Notes: generated by a model not told the origin, from the sequence alone. Positions 1 to 5,775 are shown, numbered from the stretch's first letter. The stretch is 5,782 bases of DNA from Candidatus Eiseniibacteriota bacterium (GCA_030638405.1 DAOWER010000062.1:1-5782); one strand, 5' to 3'. Program-made: numbers and translations.

Positions 1-198
1 GAAAAGCGCCAGTTCGTCCGCCTGTTCGTCAAGAAGATAGACCTGAATCCCGACTCTGGTGATGTCCTCATCCACCTCTTCGGCAGCCCGCCCCTCCTGG
101 CATCCAAGCAAACACCCGCCTCCGGAGAGACGGGTGTTCGCATCGGGTTGGTAGCGGGGGCCCGCTTCGAACCTGCGACCTCCAGCACCGAGAAGTGA
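1..198 (+). CDS. C-terminal fragment of a probable serine recombinase (5' end outside window)
   Basis: An open frame runs from the left edge to a TGA at 196-198 and encodes 65 residues. The first 30 or so (EKRQFVRLFVKKIDLNPDSG, then a short beta strand ending in HLFG) resemble the extreme C-terminus of large serine recombinases, which commonly end with a segment of the type 'R..V+.FV++I.ld...G...I'. The last 15 residues (VAGARFEPATSSTEK) are probably not a folded domain. They are a read-through of a tRNA-like sequence lying on the opposite strand, a tail seen on many recombinases of this class. No catalytic serine domain is visible because it would lie to the left. The gene converges on the minus-strand cluster. 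It could be an intact gene, a decayed one or only a remnant; identification rests on a short fragment. Confidence 0.5.
   Translation, partial: EKRQFVRLFVKKIDLNPDSGDVLIHLFGSPPLLASKQTPASGETGVRIGLVAGARFEPATSSTEK
111..138. repeat. 8-bp inverted repeat inside the recombinase 3' end
   Basis: AACACCCG (111-118) is perfectly complementary to CGGGTGTT (131-138), with a 12-nt loop that itself contains the palindrome CTCCGGAG. It lies in the coding frame just before the tRNA-like segment. There is no T-run on either side, so it is not an obvious intrinsic terminator. It could be part of an attachment or recombinase-binding site, or be chance in GC-rich DNA. Confidence 0.4.
149..182 (-). other. tRNA T-arm/CCA-like segment (possible attachment-site remnant)
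   Basis: Read on the minus strand, this gives GAGGTC, then GCAGG (172-176), the T-loop-like TTCGAAG (165-171), CGGGC (160-164), CCCCGCT (153-159), A (152) and CCA (149-151). That order and spacing match a tRNA variable loop, T-arm, acceptor 3' strand, discriminator and CCA. Only three of the five T-stem pairs can form. No matching acceptor 5' strand, D-arm or convincing anticodon arm lies upstream on that strand. It is therefore a tRNA 3'-end fragment or mimic, not a functional tRNA gene. Its position at the end of a recombinase frame fits a tRNA-targeted integration boundary (inference). Confidence 0.4.
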
Positions 199-356
199 GG
201 TATCCACCGGACAGCCGATCCGCTTCACTAGCAGGGCGGATCTCACTCTTGACCGCTTCAAGTATACGATTGGGCGCTTTCTACAGACGATTGACGAAGA
301 TACGAGAAGCCCGGGTCTTCTGACCCGGGCTCTTCACGAACTGGTCGCGGCGCCCT
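199..356. other. Intergenic region between convergent genes
   Basis: No coding frame is supported here. The region separates the plus-strand recombinase end from the minus-strand kinase end. It contains a 7-bp inverted repeat, GATCCGC (217-223) with GCGGATC (236-242), which could be a weak end signal for the plus-strand transcript although only a short pyrimidine stretch follows. It also holds a 5-bp hairpin CTTGA/TCAAG (248-262), a repeated ACGATTG (266-272 and 287-293) and the strong terminator at 305-334. No promoter is convincing. Confidence 0.5.
305..334 (-). terminator. Intrinsic terminator of the minus-strand gene cluster
   Basis: A perfect 9-bp GC-rich stem, GCCCGGGTC (309-317) with GACCCGGGC (322-330), closes a 4-nt loop, and one further A-T pair extends it (308/331). 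It starts 26 nt after the stop codon of the histidine kinase gene. On the minus strand the stem is followed by TTCTCGTATCTTCG, a pyrimidine-rich but imperfect T tract. The opposite side is also pyrimidine-rich (CTCTTC), so it may work in both directions. Stem quality and position strongly favour a terminator. Confidence 0.8.
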
Positions 357-2282
357 CTACATGCCCGGCTCGGTCTCGGGCACGGGCAGCCGCACGAAGA
401 AGGACGTTCCCCTTCCGACCTCGCTCTCCACGTTAATCGAGCCGTGGTGCCGCTCGACGATCCCGTACGCTATGGAGAGTCCTAGGCCGGTGCCGCGCCC
501 GATCTCTTTCGTTGTGTAGAACGGCTCGAAGATCTTGTCTATCTTGTCCGACGGGATTCCTGGGCCCGTGTCCCGGATCTCGATCTCCACGACCGTCGCA
601 TCTTTGATCAGGTGGGTGACGGCTGTCAGCGTGCCGGACCCGTCCATGGCCTGGGCCGCGTTGAGGATGAGGTTCATGAAGACCTCCTGCATCTGGCCGA
701 CGTCGACCTCAACGAGCGGGATGCTCGGGCTCAGATCTTTCACGATCGAGATGTTGTGGAAGATGGACTGCCGCTCCAGGAGAGCGATCACCTCGTTCAG
801 CACGTGATTGATGTTGGACTCGGTTCGCTCCGGCTTCGTCTGCCTTGCGAAGTCCAGGAGGCCCTTCACGATGGCCTTGCAGCGGTCGGCCTCGCGGGCG
901 ATCTTGTGGACGTTCTCGCGGTTCTCGGCCTTGATCAGGTCTTCCTTCAGCATGTGGGCATACATCACTATCCCGCCGAGGGGGTTGTTGATCTCGTGCG
1001 CGATCCCCGCTGCCAGCTGACCGAGCGTCGCGAGCTTCTTGCTCTCTGTGATCTTCCTGGCCGACTCCTGAAGCCTCTCGTCGCGTTCAGCAATCGACTG
1101 CGCCATGAAGTTGAAGGTCTCAGCCAGCTCCACCAGCTCGCCCGCCGCCTTCGGGTTCACCTCGACGCGGGCGTCCATGCGCCCCTGCGCCAGGTCCCGT
1201 GATGCGCTCGCCATGTTTCGGACGGGGCGGACGATCCCCGTGGAGAGGATGCTCGCGATGACAAGCGCCGCGGCCATGCCCGCGATGCTCACGATCGCGA
1301 ACGTCCACACCGTCCGCGTCCGCATGGCGTCGAACTTACCCGCCAGCACGCCGACGTAGAGGATGCCGATGACGCGTTCGTCTAGGTCCCGGATGGGTCC
1401 GTAGGCGGTGATGTACCAGTCGTCGACGACGAACGCCCTCGCGACCCAGCGCCCGCCTTCGCTGACGACGCGGTCGTAGACCTCTTCCGACACGCGGGTC
1501 CCGATGGCCCTGTCACCACCGCGGGCAATGACGTTTGTGGCGATCCGGACATCGTCCTGGAAGATGGTGGCCGTGCCGATGTCCTTGCCCTGCCAGGTTT
1601 CGCCCGCGTACGCCGTCTCCTTGACGCTGTCGACGATATCCTCGCCGCGGTTCAGCAGCACGCCGCCGTACACGACGCCGATGAGCCTGCCTTCCGCCAT
1701 GATGGGCGCGGCCGCCTTCAGCATCATGCCCTTTGCGAGGACGTTCAAGTCGGACGGCCTCGCGCGCGGGGTCTCGAGGATGTCCATTCGCGCCCGGTCG
1801 GCCAGCTCGGGCGCCTCGAGCGCGAGTACGTCGCCGGGTACCACGATAGTGCCCGCAATAGATGCGCGGTTCTCCATGACGTGGCGGACGGCCTGGTCCG
1901 CGGACTGGTCGTCGCCGTGCTCCCTCGACGGCGCCGCCCTGGAGAGCACGACTCCGTCCGCATCGGTCACGACCAGTACGTCGAGGCCGGCCGACTCCCG
2001 ACGATGGGCGAGACTCGTCGACAAGTTCCATCGCCTTCCGTCGCTCACGGCAGCGATGATGTCCGGCTCGCGGGCGACGAACTCGATCTGTGTCTGGATC
2101 TCGCTCAAGTGGGTGTTGTAGACGAGGAACGCGGTGTTGAGGTCGTGCTCGACGCCGCGCTGGACCTGGGCAACGAGGCTGTCACCGAACAGGCGGGTCC
2201 CGATGATGGTGGACCCCACACCCATGATCAGCACCACTACGGCGATGTTCGCGGCGAGTCTCGTCTTGAGTGTGAGGACCAT
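357..2282 (-). CDS. Membrane sensor histidine kinase (Cache - HAMP - HisKA - HATPase_c)
   Basis: This is a 641-residue two-component sensor kinase that autophosphorylates a histidine in response to an extracytoplasmic signal. Visible parts: membrane segment 1 at about residues 9-31; an extracytoplasmic region of roughly 290 residues whose distal half (GTATIFQDDVRIATN, later WYITAYGPIRD and GILYVGV) looks like a Cache_3/Cache_2-type ligand domain; membrane segment 2 at about 323-347; HAMP at about 348-400; the HisKA dimerisation helix with phospho-acceptor His429 in AGIAHEINNPLGG; and the ATPase domain with N-box Asn537/Asn541, G1 DTGPGIP (571-577), F-box FEPFYTTK and G2 RGTGLGL (596-602). All catalytic motifs are intact. 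There is no fused receiver or PAS domain. The HEINNP style is typical of NtrB/ZraS-like kinases. It is last in the cluster, 109 nt after the oxidoreductase gene. The ATG start has GGAG 9 nt upstream. Partner regulators are probably the two receivers at 4702-5559 (inference); the ligand is unknown. Confidence 0.95.
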   Translation of the reverse strand: MVLTLKTRLAANIAVVVLIMGVGSTIIGTRLFGDSLVAQVQRGVEHDLNTAFLVYNTHLSEIQTQIEFVAREPDIIAAVSDGRRWNLSTSLAHRRESAGLDVLVVTDADGVVLSRAAPSREHGDDQSADQAVRHVMENRASIAGTIVVPGDVLALEAPELADRARMDILETPRARPSDLNVLAKGMMLKAAAPIMAEGRLIGVVYGGVLLNRGEDIVDSVKETAYAGETWQGKDIGTATIFQDDVRIATNVIARGGDRAIGTRVSEEVYDRVVSEGGRWVARAFVVDDWYITAYGPIRDLDERVIGILYVGVLAGKFDAMRTRTVWTFAIVSIAGMAAALVIASILSTGIVRPVRNMASASRDLAQGRMDARVEVNPKAAGELVELAETFNFMAQSIAERDERLQESARKITESKKLATLGQLAAGIAHEINNPLGGIVMYAHMLKEDLIKAENRENVHKIAREADRCKAIVKGLLDFARQTKPERTESNINHVLNEVIALLERQSIFHNISIVKDLSPSIPLVEVDVGQMQEVFMNLILNAAQAMDGSGTLTAVTHLIKDATVVEIEIRDTGPGIPSDKIDKIFEPFYTTKEIGRGTGLGLSIAYGIVERHHGSINVESEVGRGTSFFVRLPVPETEPGM

Positions 2283-2291
2283 GATTCAGAG

Positions 2292-2295
2292 CTCC
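2292..2295 (-). promoter_or_regulatory. Ribosome binding site of the histidine kinase gene
   Basis: On the minus strand GGAG lies 9 nt before the ATG at 2280-2282. It supports that start, which also places the first membrane helix close to the N-terminus, as expected. Confidence 0.6.
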
Positions 2296-2337
2296 GGCAG
2301 AAGAACCAACCTGGGATCAGGAGTCGTGTGGGAAGAA

Positions 2338-2378
2338 CCGGGCGAGAGAGCCACGCAAAAGAGCCGGGCGAGAAAGCC
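2338..2378. repeat. 15-nt imperfect direct repeat between oxidoreductase and kinase genes
   Basis: CCGGGCGAGAGAGCC (2338-2352) and CCGGGCGAGAAAGCC (2364-2378) differ at one base and are spaced 26 nt start to start. On the minus strand each copy can fold as a small GGC-Y-rich-GCC stem-loop. The second copy forms most of the terminator-like hairpin. The repeat could be a duplicated terminator unit or a protein or RNA-binding site; two copies do not make a larger array. Confidence 0.5.
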
Positions 2379-2380
2379 CG
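2357..2380 (-). terminator. Probable weak intrinsic terminator or attenuator after the oxidoreductase gene
   Basis: On the minus strand CGGGC-TTTCTC-GCCCG (2380 to 2365) forms a 5-bp all-GC stem with a 6-nt loop, followed by GCTCTTTT (2364 to 2357). The hairpin starts 11 nt after the TAG of the oxidoreductase. The short stem suggests partial termination, which would leave the kinase at lower expression or dependent on another promoter. I see no convincing sigma-70 or sigma-54 promoter in the rest of this gap. Confidence 0.5.
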
Positions 2381-2391
2381 CGCGATAGGCC

Positions 2392-4668
2392 CTACCACTC
2401 GCCCGTGCGAAGATACTCGTCCATGGCTCGCGCGGCCTTCTTGCCCGCGCCCATCGCCAGGATCACCGTCGCGGCGCCGGTCACGATATCGCCGCCAGCG
2501 AATACGCCCTTCATGTTCGTCTTTCCGTTCTCCTCGTCGGCGACGATGTTGCCCCATTTGGTCAGTTCGAGCTTCGGGGTCGCGCTCGTCAGGAGCGGGT
2601 TCGGGCCCTGTCCGATGGCCGAGACAACAACATCGACGTCCAGTGTGTGCTCGGTGCCCTCTATGGGAACCGGCCTGCGCCGCCCCGAATCGTCCGGCTC
2701 GCCGAGCTCCATCTTCAGAAGTTCGAGCTGTCTGGCCCACCCCTCCTCGTCACCGATAATACGCGTGGGATTGTGGAGCGTGTGGAGGATCACGCCTTCC
2801 TCGACCGCGTTCTCGATCTCCTCGTTCCGGGCGGGCATCTCAGCTTCGGAGCGGCGGTAGACGATGTACACGTTCTCCGCCCCCAGCCTCACGGCGCACC
2901 GCGCCGAGTCCATGGCGACATTCCCGCCACCAACGACCGCGACGTTCTGGCCGATTCGGATCGGCGTGTCGTACTCGGGGAAGAGATACGCCTTCATCAG
3001 ATTGGTCCGAGTGAGAAATTCGTTTGCCGAGTAGACGCCGTTTAAGTTCTCTCCCGGTATGCCGAGGAAGTAGGGGAGGCCGGCGCCCGTGGCGACGAAG
3101 ACCGCACCGTACCCGTCCTTGAGGAGTGAATCGAGCGTTCCCAACTGCCCGACGACATAACTCATCCTGAACTTGACCCCGAGCTTCATCACGTAGTCGC
3201 ACTCCACCTGCACGATGGACTTGGGCAGTCTGAACTCGGGAATGCCGTAGACCAGCACGCCGCCGGGCTTGTGCAGCGCCTCGAAGATCGTCACATCGTG
3301 CCCGAGCTTGGCCATCTCGCCGGCCACCGTCAGCCCGGCCGGGCCTGCGCCCACAACGGCCACCTTGTGACCCGTGGGTGACGCGATAACGGGCGCCCGT
3401 ATCTCACCCTGCTTGAGCTCGTAGTCGGCGGCGAAACGCTCGAGCCTGCCAATGGCGATCGGCTGGTCCTTCTTCGAGAGCACACACTCGATCTCGCACT
3501 GCTCTTCCTGCGGGCAGACCCTGCCGCAGATGCCGGGCAGGCTGTTCTTCTCTTTGATCTTCCGCGCGGCCCCCAGGAAGTCCCCGACCTGCAGCAGCTT
3601 GATGAACGCGGGGATGTCTATTTCGACGGGACATCCAGCCACGCATGGTGCCTTCTTGCACTGCAGGCACCGAAGCGCCTCCTCCTGCGCCATCTCGCGC
3701 GTGTATCCCAGAGCGACCTCATCGAAATTGTTGGCCCTGGCGCGGTGGTCCTGCTTCGGCATCGGGATGCGCGCCTGTGCCTTCTCCACCTCTTCGCCCT
3801 CGGCGGCCAGCATGCACTCGTGGTGCCAGAGCGCCCTGTATTCCTCTCGTTGGTACATCACCTGTCGCTTCATCAACTCGTCGAAGTCCACGAGGTGACC
3901 ATCGAACTCGGGCCCGTCCACGCACGCGAACTTCGTCTCTTCCCCCACGTGCACTCGACAGCAGCCGCACATGCCCGTCCCGTCGATCATGACCGAGTTC
4001 AGGCTGACGATCGTCGGGATTCCCATCTTCCTGGTGGCGTTAGAGACCGCCCGCATCATGACGACCGGACCGATGGCGACGACCCGGTCGATGCCCTCGC
4101 CCCTGTCGTGGAGCTGCTTGAGCGCGTCCGTCACGAAGCCGTGCAGGCCCTTGGTACCATCGTCGGTCGTCACGAGGACCTCGTCAGAGGTGGCCGCCAT
4201 CTCGTCCTCGAGAATAAGGAGGTTCTCAGACCTGGCGCCGATGATCGAAATGAGCTTGTTGCCTGCGCTCTTAAGAGCCTTGACTATGGGGTAGACCGGC
4301 GCCACGCCGATGCCACCGCCCACGCACACGACGGTGCCGAAGTCCTCTATATCGCTCTTCACGCCGAGCGGACCGACGACATCGAGCATGCGCTGCCCAA
4401 TCCCGAAGCTCGCCATCTTCTTAGTAGAGGCGCCGATGGCCTGGAAGATGACCGTGATGAGCCCCGTCTCCCTGTCGAAGTCCGCGACCGTCAGCGGGAT
4501 TCTTTCCGCGTAGTCGTCCGCCCGCAGGACGACGAACTGCCCGGGCGACACGGCGGCCGCGATCTCAGGGCAGTAGAGCTTCCAGAACTTGACGTCAGCA
4601 GAGAGGTCGCGCGACTCGACGATCTCATTCTGCGTCCAGGCCGCTTGCTCGGTCGCTCTAGGTGTCAC
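2392..4668 (-). CDS. nfnAB: Fused NfnA-NfnB-like flavin/Fe-S oxidoreductase (annotated elsewhere as DHOD-B NAD-binding subunit / NADPH-dependent glutamate synthase)
   Basis: A 758-residue soluble flavoprotein with two normally separate subunits in one chain. Residues 1 to about 285 are a ferredoxin-reductase-like half: an FAD region with RIPLT (56-60) and GPLG (99-102), a nucleotide-binding CVGGGIGVAP (115-124), and a [2Fe-2S] site of Asp229, Cys234, Cys237 and Cys249. From about 300 the GltD-like half begins (IPMPKQD, ALGYTREMA). It has Cys334/337/342/346 and Cys381/385/391/395 for [4Fe-4S] clusters, an FAD Rossmann motif VVGAGPAG (438-445), an NADP-type motif VVGGGNVAMD (578-587) and a C-terminal FAD motif GVFAGGDIVTGAATV. 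In the Nfn family this pair couples NADH, ferredoxin and NADP+ by flavin-based electron bifurcation; the related SudAB acts as sulfide dehydrogenase. Biosynthetic glutamate synthase is less likely because no large subunit is adjacent. The GTG start has GGGAG 7 nt upstream. It lies 33 nt after a receiver gene. Fold and cofactors are certain; the exact reaction is inferred. Confidence 0.93.
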   Translation of the reverse strand: MTPRATEQAAWTQNEIVESRDLSADVKFWKLYCPEIAAAVSPGQFVVLRADDYAERIPLTVADFDRETGLITVIFQAIGASTKKMASFGIGQRMLDVVGPLGVKSDIEDFGTVVCVGGGIGVAPVYPIVKALKSAGNKLISIIGARSENLLILEDEMAATSDEVLVTTDDGTKGLHGFVTDALKQLHDRGEGIDRVVAIGPVVMMRAVSNATRKMGIPTIVSLNSVMIDGTGMCGCCRVHVGEETKFACVDGPEFDGHLVDFDELMKRQVMYQREEYRALWHHECMLAAEGEEVEKAQARIPMPKQDHRARANNFDEVALGYTREMAQEEALRCLQCKKAPCVAGCPVEIDIPAFIKLLQVGDFLGAARKIKEKNSLPGICGRVCPQEEQCEIECVLSKKDQPIAIGRLERFAADYELKQGEIRAPVIASPTGHKVAVVGAGPAGLTVAGEMAKLGHDVTIFEALHKPGGVLVYGIPEFRLPKSIVQVECDYVMKLGVKFRMSYVVGQLGTLDSLLKDGYGAVFVATGAGLPYFLGIPGENLNGVYSANEFLTRTNLMKAYLFPEYDTPIRIGQNVAVVGGGNVAMDSARCAVRLGAENVYIVYRRSEAEMPARNEEIENAVEEGVILHTLHNPTRIIGDEEGWARQLELLKMELGEPDDSGRRRPVPIEGTEHTLDVDVVVSAIGQGPNPLLTSATPKLELTKWGNIVADEENGKTNMKGVFAGGDIVTGAATVILAMGAGKKAARAMDEYLRTGEW

Positions 4669-4675
4669 GATGTGT

Positions 4676-4680
4676 CTCCC
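4676..4680 (-). promoter_or_regulatory. Ribosome binding site deciding the GTG start of the oxidoreductase
   Basis: On the minus strand GGGAG lies 7 nt before the GTG at 4666-4668. No ATG nearby keeps the full FAD domain with a comparable signal, so the GTG start is preferred. Confidence 0.65.
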
Positions 4681-4701
4681 GGGTGGCTTTCCGTGCGGTG
4701 T

Positions 4702-5109
4702 CTAGGACTCGGCGCCCGCGTCCTTGATGAGCTTCGCTACCTTCTCGAGGAGCAGGTCGGCCTCGATCGGTTTGTCGGCGAAGTCGTCGGTCTTCATCCA
4801 GTACCCGTCGCTCTCCATGGAGAACCTGAACCCCGTGGCTTCTCCCACCGCCGTGAGCATGAGAATGGGGATCTTCTTGTAGATGGGGTGCTTCTTGAGC
4901 TTCTTCGCGAGGGTGAACCCGGAGTCGTGCCGCTCCATCATCAGATCCAGCACGATGGCGTCCGGCTGCCCGTACTCCACCTTCGTGAATCCCTCTTCGG
5001 CGTTGAACGCCGCCTCCACCTCGTAGCCCCCCGACAGCAGAACGGCGGAGTTCATCTTCACGAAGTTGATGTTGTCGTCGATGATGAGGATCTTCTTCTT
5101 CTCGCTCAC
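4702..5109 (-). CDS. Stand-alone CheY-like response regulator (receiver A)
   Basis: A single receiver domain of 135 residues with no output domain. Key residues are all present: acidic pair Asp11/Asp12 (ILIIDDN), phospho-acceptor Asp55 (IVLDLMMER), switch Thr86 (LMLTAVGE) and Lys113-Pro114 (FADKP). The stretch from Thr86 to Lys113 is 27 residues, longer than the 22 in E. coli CheY, so the alpha4-beta5 region carries an extra loop containing GEATGFRF. It shares this and the DSGFT motif after the phospho-Asp with its neighbour at 5173. The GTG start at 5107-5109 is chosen because a strong GGAGGGAG lies 9 nt upstream; a longer frame from 5142 would add 11 residues ahead of the usual beta1 strand. 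It probably receives phosphate from the cluster's kinase and acts by protein contact (inference). Confidence 0.93.
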   Translation of the reverse strand: MSEKKKILIIDDNINFVKMNSAVLLSGGYEVEAAFNAEEGFTKVEYGQPDAIVLDLMMERHDSGFTLAKKLKKHPIYKKIPILMLTAVGEATGFRFSMESDGYWMKTDDFADKPIEADLLLEKVAKLIKDAGAES

Positions 5110-5118
5110 GTTTCGAAT

Positions 5119-5126
5119 CTCCCTCC
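5119..5126 (-). promoter_or_regulatory. Ribosome binding site deciding the GTG start of receiver A
   Basis: GGAGGGAG on the minus strand ends 9 nt before the GTG at 5107-5109. It lies inside the longer upstream frame, which argues against the ATG at 5140-5142 as the true start. Confidence 0.7.
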
Positions 5127-5145
5127 ACGCGACGGCGACCACTGC

Positions 5146-5166
5146 CGGGCCGCCCCGCTCGGCCCG
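5146..5166 (-). repeat. 7-bp all-GC hairpin between the two receiver genes
   Basis: CGGGCCG (5146-5152) pairs with CGGCCCG (5160-5166) around a 7-nt loop. It lies in the 63-nt gap, just after the receiver B stop codon and upstream of the receiver A ribosome binding site. There is no T tract, so termination is unlikely. It may stabilise or process the mRNA between the two genes. Confidence 0.4.
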
Positions 5167-5172
5167 CGGCCG

Positions 5173-5559
5173 TCAGCTCAGGATCTCGTTGATCTTCCGC
5201 AGGAGCTCTTCCGGACTGGCCTCCTTGTCCAGGAAGGCGTCTGCGTGCATCAGGGAGCGCTCCTCGTCGTCCTTCGGCTTGAAGTCCATCCCCGTCTCTT
5301 CTCCGATCGCGGTCATGAGTATGATCGGCATGTCGGGGTGCTTCTCCTTGATGAACTTGCTTACGGTGAAGCCGGAGTCGAAGTGCTCCATCATGACGTC
5401 GAGAACGACGAGGTCAGGCGAGAACTCCTCGATGGCGCCGAGCGCCTCGCCCGCGCTGTAGACCGCTGAGACCTTGAGGCCCTTGTTCTTCAGGAACAGC
5501 GAGTAGAGTTTGACGAACTCCGTGTCGTCGTCCACGATGAGGACGTGTTTCCCTGCCAA
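5173..5559 (-). CDS. Stand-alone CheY-like response regulator (receiver B)
   Basis: A 128-residue single receiver domain with no DNA-binding or enzymatic output. The acidic pocket is Asp10-Asp12 (LIVDDD), the phospho-acceptor Asp54 (VVLDVMMEH), the switch residue Thr83 (LMTAIGEE) and the conserved lysine Lys112 (FLDKEAS). The lysine is followed by Glu instead of the usual Pro. Thr83 to Lys112 spans 29 residues, so the alpha4-beta5 region has a charged insertion (KPKDDEER) longer than in typical receivers. It is about 40% identical to receiver A by eye and shares DSGFT, suggesting an old duplication. The start is TTG with a very strong AGGAGGAGG 5-8 nt upstream. It begins 12 nt after the stop of the upstream small gene, so translational coupling is likely. 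It probably works through protein contact. Confidence 0.93.
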   Translation of the reverse strand: MAGKHVLIVDDDTEFVKLYSLFLKNKGLKVSAVYSAGEALGAIEEFSPDLVVLDVMMEHFDSGFTVSKFIKEKHPDMPIILMTAIGEETGMDFKPKDDEERSLMHADAFLDKEASPEELLRKINEILS

Positions 5560-5564
5560 CTCTT

Positions 5565-5573
5565 CCTCCTCCT
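5565..5573 (-). promoter_or_regulatory. Strong ribosome binding site overlapping the upstream stop codon
   Basis: AGGAGGAGG on the minus strand precedes the TTG start of receiver B by 5 nt, or by 8 nt in the alternative register. Its first bases overlap the TAG stop of the preceding gene (5572-5574). Strong pairing compensates for the weak TTG codon and ties translation of receiver B to the upstream gene. Confidence 0.8.
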
Positions 5574-5775
5574 AGTGATTCGCCACCTTTTTCAGGATCT
5601 CAAGTAGCATCGACTCGTTCTCTACGGGATTGAGGGTCGTAGTGACGCGTTCGCCGTCCTTGTAGTAGTGATACTCGATCTTGGTCCCGCACTTCACGTG
5701 GCACGTGAAGAGCTGCTTGAAGACCTTCTCCGCTTCAGAGATGTCCAGCTCCCCGCCCTCGAAGTAGGGGCACAT
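5572..5775 (-). CDS. Small conserved-looking protein of unknown function (possibly the C-terminus of a longer one)
   Basis: An open frame of 67 residues from an ATG at 5773-5775. The frame stays open to the window edge (two more codons, Tyr-Ala), so the real start may lie outside, and the expected ribosome binding site would be at or beyond the edge. Its composition is that of a soluble folded protein: a cysteine near the start (MCPYFEGG), an alpha-helical stretch (ISEAEKVFKQL), a CHVKC pair (Cys25 and Cys29), a beta-rich YHYYKDGERVTTTL segment and a C-terminal helix (LLEILKKVANH). Three cysteines in so short a chain could bind metal or act in redox chemistry, but no known family is recognised. 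It lies directly upstream of receiver B with coupled spacing and is probably in the same operon. It is a real gene given its codon use and the linked ribosome binding site; its function is unknown. Confidence 0.65.
   Translation of the reverse strand: MCPYFEGGELDISEAEKVFKQLFTCHVKCGTKIEYHYYKDGERVTTTLNPVENESMLLEILKKVANH

Noticed and set aside
149..240. A complete tRNA gene on the minus strand
   Set aside because: Only the T-arm and acceptor 3' strand resemble a tRNA. Two T-stem pairs are broken, and no D-arm, proper anticodon arm or acceptor 5' strand can be found.
248..272. A promoter-like TTGACC followed by TATACG
   Set aside because: The two hexamers are only 8 nt apart, far from the 16-18 nt needed, and no plus-strand gene follows.
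612..1202. A plus-strand open frame antisense to the kinase catalytic region
   Set aside because: It is the complement of HisKA/HATPase codons, and no family is recognised in its translation.
1881..2759. A 292-codon plus-strand open frame opposite the kinase start and the oxidoreductase end
   Set aside because: Its translation is Arg/Ser/Pro-rich with no domain, and it spans the end of one real gene, a spacer and the start of another. It is a GC-driven shadow frame.
2392..3800. Biosynthetic glutamate synthase small subunit as the function of the C-terminal half
   Set aside because: No large subunit is adjacent, and the fused NfnA-like half with its Asp/3Cys cluster points to the Nfn/Sud group. 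Not fully excluded.
5110..5142. An 11-residue N-terminal extension of receiver A from the ATG at 5142
   Set aside because: The strong ribosome binding site lies within this stretch, and the GTG at 5109 gives the usual short lead into beta1.
3745..5469. A 574-codon plus-strand open frame antisense to the oxidoreductase and both receivers
   Set aside because: It lies opposite well-supported genes with intact motifs, has low-complexity His/Arg/Leu/Val-rich composition typical of the complement of GC-rich genes, and shows no recognisable domain.
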